A DNA stretch of 16,825 bases from JAZKSG01 sp036626215 (GTDB lineage Archaea > Thermoplasmatota > E2 > DHVEG-1). Below are positions 8,100 to 14,921 of this stretch, piece after piece. How positions within the stretch are numbered: the stretch's first letter is position 1; every line of letters starts with the position of its first letter. The position numbers and the translations under genes are program-made. Location: contig JAZKSG010000028.1 in the NCBI GenBank assembly GCA_036626215.1, forward strand, positions 1-16,825, written 5' to 3'. The notes beneath the pieces were generated by a model. The model made no database searches, was not told the origin of the DNA, and saw only the letters and a program-made list of their open reading frames with translations.

Positions 8100-9803
8100 A
8101 TGTATAAAATAGCGATAATTGATGGTTATGTTGATGAACCAACCTGTCTTGGTGTACCACCATACATCAGCCCATATCCTAGATATATAGCAGGAGGTAT
8201 ATGGCAGCATAACCCTAAAAACAGGATTCTATATCTTACGATAGATCAGATTAGAGAGAAGCCGGCTTTGTTGAAAGACGTGCAATACTCAGATATGGTA
8301 ATCATTGTAACCGGTATGTCTGTACCTGGCAGATATCTCTCAGGTTTTCCTTTGGGGCCAAATGAAACAAAAAAAATTATGAAAAAAATATGTCATCCTC
8401 TAACTGTTCTTACAGGACCAGCAGCTAAATATGGGTATGGCGTTGGAGGAGGAAAAAAGACACGGCGAATTGAAGAATATTTTGATATTTCTATTCCTGG
8501 TGACCCCGAGATAGTTATTAACAATCTTTTAGAAAACAATTTAGAAACAAGTTGTGTTGATTTAACTCGGAAAAGAGAAAACGCCGAGAGCATAAAAAAA
8601 TTCGCAGTTAAAGGTTCAAAGATAACAAATCAGCATCCTTTTTTTCCAAGATATCTTATAGCGGAGATTGAAACATATCGGGGATGCCCTCGTGCTATAT
8701 ATGGCGGATGTAGTTTTTGTAGTGAACCATCTAAAGGATTACCAGATTTTAGACCAGTTGAAGACGTTGTCGCGGAAGTAAAAAATCTATACGAGCAAGG
8801 AGCTAGACATTTTCGTATAGGGAATCAGCCATGTATTTTTTCGTATCATGCAGAAAAAGTTGGGAAAGAGGAATATCCTAAGCCTCAACCGGCAGTTATA
8901 GAAAAACTTTTCAAAAACATTAGAAGAGTGGCACCGGATGTCAAAACGCTTCATATTGATAATGCAAACCCTGGTGTTATAGCAAATTATCCAAAGGAGT
9001 CTAAGACAATCGCTGAAACTATAGTTAAATACCATACATCAGGGGATGTAGCTGCTTTTGGAGTAGAAAGCGTTGATCCAAAAGTTGTAGAGGAAAACAA
9101 TTTGAAAGGAAACGCGAAGCAAATATTTGAAGCGATCAAAATTTTAAACGAAGCGGGAGGAAAACGTGGTGATAATGGTTTACCAGAGTTGTTACCAGGG
9201 ATAAACTTTGTTTTTGGTTTAAAAGGGGAAACAAAGGATACTTATCGTCAGGACTATAGTTTCTTAGAAAAAATTTTGAAGAATGATTTGTTGATTAGAC
9301 GGATAAACATTAGACAGGTTGTTCCTATACCTGGCACAAAAATGTTTGAAGTTGGAACAAAAATCATAAATAAAAATAAAAAGTATTTCAAAAAGTTCAA
9401 AAGACGTGTTCAAAAAAATATTGAAAAACCTTTGTTGAAAAAGTTGACACCCGGCGGCGTAGTGTTAAAAGATGTTTATCTGGAGAAACATAGAGGGAAG
9501 ACTACTTTTGGGAGACAGTTAGGTAGTTATCCTTTGCTTGTTGGTATACCGGGCATGTATCATTTACATGAGTTTATAGATGTAAAAATTGTGGATCATG
9601 GTTACCGTTCCATCACTGGTGTGCCTTATCCGTTGGATTTGAATAAAGCTGATATGAAAACCATTAAGGCAATCCCTAGGATAGGTGGAAAAAGAGCTCG
9701 GAGAGTAGTTAGAAGTCGGCCTATATATAGTGATAAACAAGTTTTTGAAGTACTTGATGATGAAATGGTAGCTAAAAGATTACTGGAGTATTGTTGTCTC
9801 TAA
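8100..9803 (+). CDS. Radical SAM protein with C-terminal helix-hairpin-helix (COG1031-like)
   Basis: A 567-residue putative Fe-S oxidoreductase. Residues 1-150 form an alpha/beta domain placed like the B12-binding-type domain of related proteins. The cluster motif is Cys196, Cys204, Cys207 (YRGCPR...GGCSFC), a CX7CX2C spacing in place of the usual CX3CX2C. The radical SAM barrel follows, with GVESVD (about 318-323) and an NFVFGLKGET stretch (about 368-377). Residues about 508-550 form a helix-hairpin-helix (LDLNKADMKTIKAIPRIGGKRA) of the kind that binds nucleic acid backbones. I recognise the architecture as an uncharacterised archaeal radical SAM family; the substrate is unknown, with an RNA or DNA modification being one possibility. 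The start is an ATG with a very short leader and no well-placed Shine-Dalgarno sequence. It is followed, 83 bp later, by RNase III. Confidence 0.85.
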   Translation: MYKIAIIDGYVDEPTCLGVPPYISPYPRYIAGGIWQHNPKNRILYLTIDQIREKPALLKDVQYSDMVIIVTGMSVPGRYLSGFPLGPNETKKIMKKICHPLTVLTGPAAKYGYGVGGGKKTRRIEEYFDISIPGDPEIVINNLLENNLETSCVDLTRKRENAESIKKFAVKGSKITNQHPFFPRYLIAEIETYRGCPRAIYGGCSFCSEPSKGLPDFRPVEDVVAEVKNLYEQGARHFRIGNQPCIFSYHAEKVGKEEYPKPQPAVIEKLFKNIRRVAPDVKTLHIDNANPGVIANYPKESKTIAETIVKYHTSGDVAAFGVESVDPKVVEENNLKGNAKQIFEAIKILNEAGGKRGDNGLPELLPGINFVFGLKGETKDTYRQDYSFLEKILKNDLLIRRINIRQVVPIPGTKMFEVGTKIINKNKKYFKKFKRRVQKNIEKPLLKKLTPGGVVLKDVYLEKHRGKTTFGRQLGSYPLLVGIPGMYHLHEFIDVKIVDHGYRSITGVPYPLDLNKADMKTIKAIPRIGGKRARRVVRSRPIYSDKQVFEVLDDEMVAKRLLEYCCL

Positions 9804-9886
9804 AAAAGTTTGTTTTAAGGTTTAATTAAAAAAGGAGTAGTAGGTGTTAAAAACAAAAAGCTGTATTACATTTTTCTTGTTTTGTT

Positions 9887-10348
9887 ATGGATGATGAGAA
9901 ACTTGATGAACTGGAGAAAAAAATTGGATATAGTTTTAACAATCGAAAGTTGCTGGTAACTGCTTTGACACATAAAACCTATGCCTATGAGGCGAGGAAA
10001 CCCTTGGAGTTTAATGAACGATTAGAGTTTTTAGGGGATAGTAGTCTGGATCTTGTGGTAGCTGAAATGTTGTATAAAACTAATCGTTATTTTTCGGAAG
10101 GGGAACTTACTCGTAGACGCGCAAATCTTGTTAACAATGTTTTTCTGGCTGAGAAAGCTGGAGAAATAGGTTTAGGGAGTTATCTTCGTTTGGGGAAAGG
10201 TGAAAAAAAACAATGTGGAAATGAAAATGATACTAATCTCGCTAATTGTTTAGAAGCGATGATAGGGGCAATATATTTGGATTCGGGGTTAGAAGAAGTC
10301 AAATCCTTTATAGCTGAACATATTTTTGATGAGGAGATGAAGATTTAA
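9887..10348 (+). CDS. rnc: Ribonuclease III, endonuclease domain only
   Basis: A 153-residue double-stranded-RNA endonuclease. The signature ERLEFLGDS has Glu44, Glu47 and Asp51, the last two matching E. coli Glu41 and Asp45. The second motif, LANCLEAMIGAIYLDSG, keeps the essential Glu123 (E. coli Glu117 position) but has Asn120 where bacterial enzymes have a metal-binding Asp (E. coli Asp114). The protein ends just after this domain, so there is no dsRNA-binding domain; it would act as a dimer like Mini-III or depend on a partner. RNase III is uncommon in archaea, so lateral origin is possible, although base use looks like the neighbours. The ATG at 9887 has no clear Shine-Dalgarno sequence. 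The stop overlaps that of the convergent membrane-protein gene. Confidence 0.88.
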   Translation: MDDEKLDELEKKIGYSFNNRKLLVTALTHKTYAYEARKPLEFNERLEFLGDSSLDLVVAEMLYKTNRYFSEGELTRRRANLVNNVFLAEKAGEIGLGSYLRLGKGEKKQCGNENDTNLANCLEAMIGAIYLDSGLEEVKSFIAEHIFDEEMKI

Positions 10349-10935
10349 GGAGATTTTTTGAGATAGGGTACACCTGTCTTGGGGTTTATTTCGACTTTGT
10401 ATCCTTCAGGTTTACTACATGGCTCTCCTTTTTCTGCGTCGTTTTTGCTGAAATAGTAAAAAGTACGGGATTTTCCATTTTTTTGTTTTATTTCCCTTTT
10501 ATAAAGTGTGTAATCTCCTATTTTATATGGTTCTTCTCCGAATAAAACGGTTTCATATCCTATGAAATATTTTCTAACAGGCGACATCAACAGATATACT
10601 AGTAATATTAGCCAGATTGTGAAAAACAGGTAATGTATTAGTATCTGTTTATTAGTTGTTATAAGATATATATTCCATATTATAGACCAGATGAGGAATA
10701 TTTTGGCATAGTTTCTAGCCCAGTTTTTTGCTTTTATAAAACCATAAGATATTATTGGTATGGAGAGAATGATTAGAGTTAGATTTATCCAATTTGCTAT
10801 CGAGGTATAATCTATTTGTTTTAGTGTTTCAAGAGGGTTTTGTTGGAAGAATACATAGAGGTATATAATATCTAGAAGTATTACTGCACTTATAAAAACC
10901 CATATCCCTTTGGGTTTTTCATGGGTTTCATTCAT
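10345..10935 (-). CDS. Four-helix membrane protein with a conserved cytosolic tail motif
   Basis: A 196-residue protein with hydrophobic helices at about 11-30, 48-66, 78-94 and 97-117, followed by a soluble tail. The tail (about 140-194) reads YTLYKREIKQ, then FYYFSK, PCSKPEGY, and finally TGVPYLKK; I have seen a similar FFSK...PC..PEGY...TG.PYLK pattern attached to other archaeal proteins but know no function for it. A TATA box (TATATATAAAA, 10967-10957) stands about 26 bp before the ATG, so the transcript is probably leaderless. Its stop codon overlaps that of RNase III within the palindrome TTAA. Function unknown. Confidence 0.7.
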   Translation of the reverse strand: MNETHEKPKGIWVFISAVILLDIIYLYVFFQQNPLETLKQIDYTSIANWINLTLIILSIPIISYGFIKAKNWARNYAKIFLIWSIIWNIYLITTNKQILIHYLFFTIWLILLVYLLMSPVRKYFIGYETVLFGEEPYKIGDYTLYKREIKQKNGKSRTFYYFSKNDAEKGEPCSKPEGYKVEINPKTGVPYLKKSP

Positions 10936-10956
10936 GTTTTAACTTCCCCTCTCTAT

Positions 10957-10967
10957 TTTATATATAA
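10957..10967 (-). promoter_or_regulatory. TATA box of the four-helix membrane protein gene
   Basis: TATATATAAAA on the minus strand, centred about 26 bp upstream of the ATG at 10935, implies a transcript that starts at or next to the start codon. The rest of 10968-11146 is AT-rich and I see nothing else in it that I can support. Confidence 0.45.
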
Positions 10968-11146
10968 TATAATGATTGAATTTATATTTTTCTGTAATGT
11001 TATTAAATTTGTTTTTATTTCTCTTACAGAACATTGTAAACAATAAAAATGTGTAATTTATTAAAAATGTTATATAAAAGGAACTGTTGATAAGTAAAAA
11101 TCATTTATATGGCAACTGCTGAAGGGAAGATAACCTAAAATCCAAT

Positions 11147-11773
11147 TTAATTATATAAGCTATAAATCTCCAATCTTTCACCGTCATAGCAATAGCTATT
11201 AACAATCCTGCTTTTAAAACCCTCTTCATTTAAAAGGTAATTCAGTCTATCTTGATTGGATAGAGAACTAAAAACAAAATAAGCTCGTCCGTTTTCATTT
11301 AAATATTTTTTAACTGATTTTAGAAAACGTATGGTTAAAAAAAGACCATCTACTCCTCCATCTACAGCTATATTAAACCATCCTGAATCATCAATGTGAT
11401 TCTCTTTAGAAGCAGGAAGATAAGGTGGATTAAAAATTATTACATCAAATTTTTCTTTTGAATCAACTACATTAAAAAGATCACCATATCTTACATTCAC
11501 TTTGCCCGTTATGAGAGATTGATTATTTTGGTAGTTATATTCAGCTAGCTGAACAGCAAAAGGGTTAATATCGCTGCATACCACCTCTGCGCCTCTCTTT
11601 GCGCAGTCAAGAGCTATTATGCCACAACCAGTTCCAATCTCCAAAATTTTTTCTTCTGAATCAACCTCTATGGCCTCTAACATCTGAAAAGTGTCTTCAG
11701 ATGGCTCGTATACATCAGGATGTAGATAGAGGGATATATCTGAATAGTTTAGTTTACTATTTTTTGATGTCAC
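11147..11773 (-). CDS. HemK2/Mtq2-type protein glutamine methyltransferase
   Basis: A SAM-dependent methyltransferase of 208 residues. The N-terminal VYEPSEDTFQMLEA (21-34) is the hallmark of the HemK2/Mtq2 branch. Motif I is EIGTGCGI (45-52), the acidic residue after strand two is Asp68, and the catalytic NPPY is at 115-118, which positions the amide of a glutamine. Family members methylate the Gln of the GGQ motif in release factor 1 (aRF1 in archaea), supporting translation termination; some archaeal and eukaryotic members need a small Trm112 partner, which is not seen here. The start is a GTG at 11773 with GAGGTC 8 nt upstream; no ATG lies near the expected N-terminus. It is transcribed divergently from the small membrane protein gene. 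Confidence 0.87.
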   Translation of the reverse strand: MTSKNSKLNYSDISLYLHPDVYEPSEDTFQMLEAIEVDSEEKILEIGTGCGIIALDCAKRGAEVVCSDINPFAVQLAEYNYQNNQSLITGKVNVRYGDLFNVVDSKEKFDVIIFNPPYLPASKENHIDDSGWFNIAVDGGVDGLFLTIRFLKSVKKYLNENGRAYFVFSSLSNQDRLNYLLNEEGFKSRIVNSYCYDGERLEIYSLYN

Positions 11774-11828
11774 AACAGTTTGACCTCTTTTTTTTAAGTA
11801 CCTTCTAATTCTTGGTGATTTAAAAAGT

Positions 11829-11837
11829 TTTATAAAC
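11829..11837 (+). promoter_or_regulatory. TATA box for a leaderless small membrane protein mRNA
   Basis: TTTATAAAC centred about 27 bp upstream of the ATG at 11860, the spacing expected if transcription begins at the start codon. No Shine-Dalgarno sequence is present, consistent with leaderless translation. Confidence 0.5.
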
Positions 11838-11859
11838 CGAAAAATACTGACAAATTGAT

Positions 11860-12126
11860 ATGAAACAAATTACTAAAGCTCAGATAACTACTGGCGCCTT
11901 AGCATTCTTCGCTATCGTCTGGGGTTTATTTGAAAGTATCAGACAATCTTCGGATATCCTTATCTCGCTGGGGATTATAGCTCTCGCTTTGATAGTAATG
12001 CTGATTCTATCGTTTATAATTATGAGCATACTCGAATGGATTCGAGTTTTTGATTTGAAGACAAATGCTCTTATAACGTTAGTAACACTATGTACTTTTG
12101 GTGTTTCTTTACTCCTAATTTTCTAA
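11860..12126 (+). CDS. Small three-helix membrane protein
   Basis: An 88-residue, strongly hydrophobic protein with predicted helices at about 10-27, 33-58 and 68-88. A short charged loop (EWIRVFDLK, 59-67) sits between helices two and three. No residues suggest catalysis and I do not recognise the family. A TATA box at leaderless distance and a palindromic A/T terminator just past the stop support a real single-gene unit. It is convergent with the HTH-PAS regulator, 15 bp apart. Function unknown. Confidence 0.6.
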   Translation: MKQITKAQITTGALAFFAIVWGLFESIRQSSDILISLGIIALALIVMLILSFIIMSILEWIRVFDLKTNALITLVTLCTFGVSLLLIF

Positions 12127-12138
12127 AAAATATTTTTT
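12125..12138. terminator. Shared bidirectional A/T terminator
   Basis: A perfect 14-bp palindrome of six A, TA, six T lies between the convergent small membrane protein and HTH-PAS genes. It gives a T-tract on both strands right after each stop codon, so one short element can end both transcripts. Confidence 0.5.
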
Positions 12139-12141
12139 AAA

Positions 12142-12735
12142 TTATCTTTCGTAGATTTTCTGGTTTTGTTTTAATTCTTTTTCCATTTTTTTTCTCTTGG
12201 TGATATTTTTTATTATAAGGGCTACTCCTTGTCCACCGTCTTCAAAGGTTGTAGGTAAAATTTTGATTCTAAAATATAGGTTAACTCCATCTTTCTGGAA
12301 ATCGATTTCTTTTTTGAAGCCTTTTCCTTCTAAAGCTTCGTTGATAGAAATTGATAAATCTATGTTTTCTTTAAATATTTTTAATACGTTGTCATCAAGG
12401 TTTTGACCTATCATTTCTTCTCTTTCTTTGTTGAGAAAATCTAAAAAAGAATCGTTAATCATATTGATTTTTAGATCTTGGTCAAATACTATAACATAGT
12501 CAGATACATGGTTCAGCATATTTGATATGGGGACTCTGCTACTAGGGAAGTAGACTTTTGCTGGTCCAAAGGTTATCATGTCTACTAATCCTGATATTCT
12601 CATTATGTCTAGATATTTGGCTACTGAGTTACGGTTGATTTTTATTTTTCTAGCTATGTCAGAAACCGTCATTCCTTTGGGGTTTTCTTTTAGTATTTTT
12701 TTGATTTGTTCTATCTCTTTTTGGTAACTGACCAT
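12142..12735 (-). CDS. HTH-PAS transcriptional regulator
   Basis: 197 residues from the ATG at 12735. A winged-helix-like HTH (about 20-65, MTVSDIARKIKINRNSVAKYLDIM) is followed by a PAS sensor domain (about 75-180: LNHVSDYVIVFDQDLKI ... VALIIKNITKRKKMEKEL). The protein stops a few residues after the PAS exit helix, where many archaeal relatives go on to more PAS or kinase domains, so this is a minimal sensor-regulator. An in-frame TTG at 12813 would add 26 residues but lies upstream of the predicted transcription start (TATA at 12825-12816), so the ATG is preferred although no Shine-Dalgarno sequence precedes it. Copies of a TTGCAATGCAA-like site surround the promoter, suggesting autoregulation. 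The ligand or signal is unknown. Confidence 0.8.
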   Translation of the reverse strand: MVSYQKEIEQIKKILKENPKGMTVSDIARKIKINRNSVAKYLDIMRISGLVDMITFGPAKVYFPSSRVPISNMLNHVSDYVIVFDQDLKINMINDSFLDFLNKEREEMIGQNLDDNVLKIFKENIDLSISINEALEGKGFKKEIDFQKDGVNLYFRIKILPTTFEDGGQGVALIIKNITKRKKMEKELKQNQKIYER

Positions 12736-12795
12736 GGTGTATTTTTTGATAATGTTCTGCGGGTTATTTATGCATTTCTCTTTTGTATAGCCAAT

Positions 12796-12869
12796 ATGCA
12801 ATGCAAAGAGCAAAACTTTTAAATACTGGAAAATATATTATGGTCTTGCAATGCCCTTTTGCATTGCAA
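12796..12869. promoter_or_regulatory. Operator region of the HTH-PAS gene with three TTGCAATGCAA-like sites
   Basis: Sites: 12796-12806 (10 of 11 match), 12846-12856 (9 of 11) and 12859-12869 (perfect on the minus strand). The motif itself is an odd-centred palindrome, TTGCA/TGCAA. The latter two sites also form a 9-bp inverted repeat. The TATA box TATTTAAAAG (12825-12816) lies between them: one site covers the predicted start near 12795, two lie upstream of the core promoter. Confidence 0.6.
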
Positions 12870-12941
12870 AGAAAAGTTCAGAATAAAAAAACACCCATCA
12901 CTCACATCCCATCCCAAAAATAAGTGTAACGAAAAAGAAAT

Positions 12942-13040
12942 AAAGAGGTGCCTCAAAAAAAAAAGATAAGGAAGCATCCCATTCCCATCTCTCATCTTTT
13001 TTGAAAAATGAGAGGTGCCTCTTTACACCTTTTCTCTTTT
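12942..13040 (+). other. Foldable repeat pair in a gene-free stretch, possible small RNA
   Basis: Between 12870 and 13103 no convincing protein gene is seen. AGAGGTGCCTC occurs twice (12944-12954 and 13011-13021). AAAGAGG (12942-12948) can pair with CCTCTTT (13018-13024), enclosing a hairpin with arms CTCTCAT (12989-12995) and ATGAGAG (13008-13014). T-rich sequence follows (to about 13040). This could be a small plus-strand RNA with a terminator or a regulatory element. There is no clear TATA box for it. Confidence 0.3.
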
Positions 13041-13103
13041 CTTCAAAAAATTTTCAACAAATGTTATAACAGAGAACATAATACACCAAAATCGAGAAAA
13101 AAT

Positions 13104-13940
13104 ATGAAAACAGCGATAATATCGATGAGACCACATTTAACAGATAAAGAAGCAAACCTTAAAAAAATGCAGAAGTACATAGAAAAAGAAGAAGCAGATC
13201 TGTATGTATTCGGAGAAACAACACTCACGGGGTATCCCTGCAAAGACGAACTTAGAGACCTTGCAGAGCCTATAGATGGTCCATCGATAAAAAAGATGAA
13301 AAAAATCGCTAAAGAAAAGGACGCTTACATAATCTTCGGTATGCCTACAAAAAATAAAGAGGTAAAAGGGTTAGTAAGAAACTCAGCTGTCTTAATACAT
13401 CCTAATGGAAAAGTAGACTCTTATGACAAATGGTTTCTACCCACTTTTGGACCGTTCGAAGAGAAAATATTCTATGATGAAGGGGAAAAAATAGAGGTTT
13501 TTGACACAAAATTTGGAAAAATCGGTTTAATCATATGTTATGATATTTTTTTCCCGGAGATAACCAAAGCCTTAACCTTACAAGGCGCAGATATAATAGT
13601 TTGTATATCGGCATCTCCCAATGTATCCCAAAAATATTTTGAAACACTGATACCCGCTAGGGCAATAGAAAACACAGTGTTCATGGTGTATGTAAACCTA
13701 GTGGGCCTACAAGACAATCTATCTTTTTGGGGCGGATCACAAGCATATGATCCTTTAGCAAATCTTTTATGTAAAGCACCATACTACAAAGAAAATATTT
13801 CTACCTGTGAGATAGATCTTAGCCAAATTGAAAATTCAAGAGCAAATCGTCCAGTGATAAGAGATACACGTCCAACGATATATAAAGACCTGTATACATT
13901 ATCAAGAAAACATAGATACAACGAAAAAGATGAGAAATAG
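13104..13940 (+). CDS. Carbon-nitrogen hydrolase (nitrilase superfamily)
   Basis: 278 residues from the ATG at 13104. The Glu-Lys-Cys triad is visible: Glu38 in FGETTLTGY, Lys109 in YDKWFLP and Cys145 in ICYDIFFPE. The length and the fold spanned by these motifs fit a complete single-domain amidase. Such enzymes hydrolyse amides, nitriles or N-carbamoyl groups, or supply ammonia as glutaminases; the motifs do not fix the substrate. An in-frame ATG at 13008 would add 32 residues with no family counterpart, and it lies inside a hairpin arm upstream of the likely TATA (TTATAA near 13064-13069), so the start with the typical MKTAIISM beginning is chosen. It is a single gene, same strand as the transketolase pair 117 bp downstream. 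Confidence 0.85.
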   Translation: MKTAIISMRPHLTDKEANLKKMQKYIEKEEADLYVFGETTLTGYPCKDELRDLAEPIDGPSIKKMKKIAKEKDAYIIFGMPTKNKEVKGLVRNSAVLIHPNGKVDSYDKWFLPTFGPFEEKIFYDEGEKIEVFDTKFGKIGLIICYDIFFPEITKALTLQGADIIVCISASPNVSQKYFETLIPARAIENTVFMVYVNLVGLQDNLSFWGGSQAYDPLANLLCKAPYYKENISTCEIDLSQIENSRANRPVIRDTRPTIYKDLYTLSRKHRYNEKDEK

Positions 13941-14002
13941 AATCCAGCTCATAAAAAAATAAGGAAATTTATTTCAAAAAGTATTTACATACGGAAAGTA
14001 TT

Positions 14003-14045
14003 CGAGGTTGATTGCTCCTCGGTTTTCGTCTCTTGAGAGGGGAGG
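14003..14045 (+). promoter_or_regulatory. Structured leader before the transketolase genes
   Basis: CGAGG (14003-14007) and CCTCG (14017-14021) form a hairpin, followed by the purine-rich Shine-Dalgarno region GAGAGGGGAGG (14035-14045), 12 nt before the ATG at 14058. The CTCCTC in the hairpin arm could instead pair with the GGAGG, giving two exclusive folds. The hairpin might also be a terminator for the preceding hydrolase gene. Confidence 0.3.
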
Positions 14046-14057
14046 CATCTCATAAAA

Positions 14058-14921
14058 ATGGCGGGTTATGAAGAAAAATATATACATGATTTAAAGAAGA
14101 AAGCGGTGAAAATCCGTAGACATATTATTGAAATGCTATATAGAGCAGAGTCGGGTCATCCTGGTGGTTCTCTATCTGCCGTGGAAGCGTTGGTTTCCCT
14201 TTATTTTTCACATATGAATTTTGATTCTAAAAAACCTGAGGACCCTGATCGAGATCGTTTTATTTTGAGTAAAGGACATGCCGCTCCTGCGTTATATGCG
14301 GTTTTGGCAGAAACAGGGTTTTTTGATGTAGAAGAACTGTATAAATTACGGCAGATTAACTGTATGCTTCAAGGCCATCCAGTTAGTAAAACAACTCCTG
14401 GTGTAGAAGCATCTACAGGATCATTGGGTCATGGTTTATCTTTTGGTATAGGAGCCGCGTTGGCAGGTAAAATTGATCAAAAAAAGTATCATGTTTATGT
14501 CATGTTAGGGGATGGTGAAACTGATGAAGGACAGATCTGGGAGGCTGCAGCTGCTGCTTCTCATTATCGTCTTGATAACTTAGTTGGTTTAGTTGATCGT
14601 AACTATCTTCAGATTGATGGTCATACCGAGGATGTGTTACGTTTAGAATCCATTAAAGATCGTTGGAGTTCTTTTGGTTGGAAAGTTTTTGATATTGATG
14701 GCCATAACTTTGGTGAAATTTTAGAAACTTTGGATAAAGCTGCTGAAACTGAAAACCAACCATCTATGATTATTTTGAATACAGTTAAAGGCAAAGGTGT
14801 ATCGTATATGGAGAACAATGTTGATTTCCATGGTGTTGCCCCCAATGAGATGGAGTACAAAATCGCTATGGAAGAATTAACTGTTTTGGAAGAGCAACTG
14901 GAGGAAACAAGTTTTGAGTGA
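14058..14921 (+). CDS. tkt: Transketolase, N-terminal (TPP-binding) subunit
   Basis: 287 residues, the size of the split archaeal transketolase alpha subunit. Visible motifs: ESGHPGGSLS with His34, SKGH (71-74), GSLGHGL (121-127), and the TPP/metal motif from GDGETDEG (151-158) to Asn182. It binds the diphosphate of thiamine diphosphate and pairs with the following gene product to form the active site. The enzyme moves two-carbon ketol units between sugar phosphates, which lets archaea without an oxidative pentose phosphate branch make ribose and erythrose phosphates. The start is an ATG after a GGGGAGG element. Its last 8 bases overlap the next gene, so expression is coupled. Confidence 0.93.
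   Translation: MAGYEEKYIHDLKKKAVKIRRHIIEMLYRAESGHPGGSLSAVEALVSLYFSHMNFDSKKPEDPDRDRFILSKGHAAPALYAVLAETGFFDVEELYKLRQINCMLQGHPVSKTTPGVEASTGSLGHGLSFGIGAALAGKIDQKKYHVYVMLGDGETDEGQIWEAAAAASHYRLDNLVGLVDRNYLQIDGHTEDVLRLESIKDRWSSFGWKVFDIDGHNFGEILETLDKAAETENQPSMIILNTVKGKGVSYMENNVDFHGVAPNEMEYKIAMEELTVLEEQLEETSFE

Noticed and set aside
12736..12813. N-terminal extension of the HTH-PAS protein from a TTG at 12813
   Set aside because: The TTG lies upstream of the predicted transcription start and inside the operator region, and the extension has no domain features.
12891..12988. G-quadruplex or box C/D RNA on the minus strand
   Set aside because: Only three closely spaced GGG runs occur in the main cluster, and the C-box-like GTGATGG lacks a matching C'/D' pair.
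13008..13103. N-terminal extension of the hydrolase from an ATG at 13008
   Set aside because: The ATG lies in a hairpin arm and upstream of the likely TATA box, and the extra 32 residues have no nitrilase counterpart.
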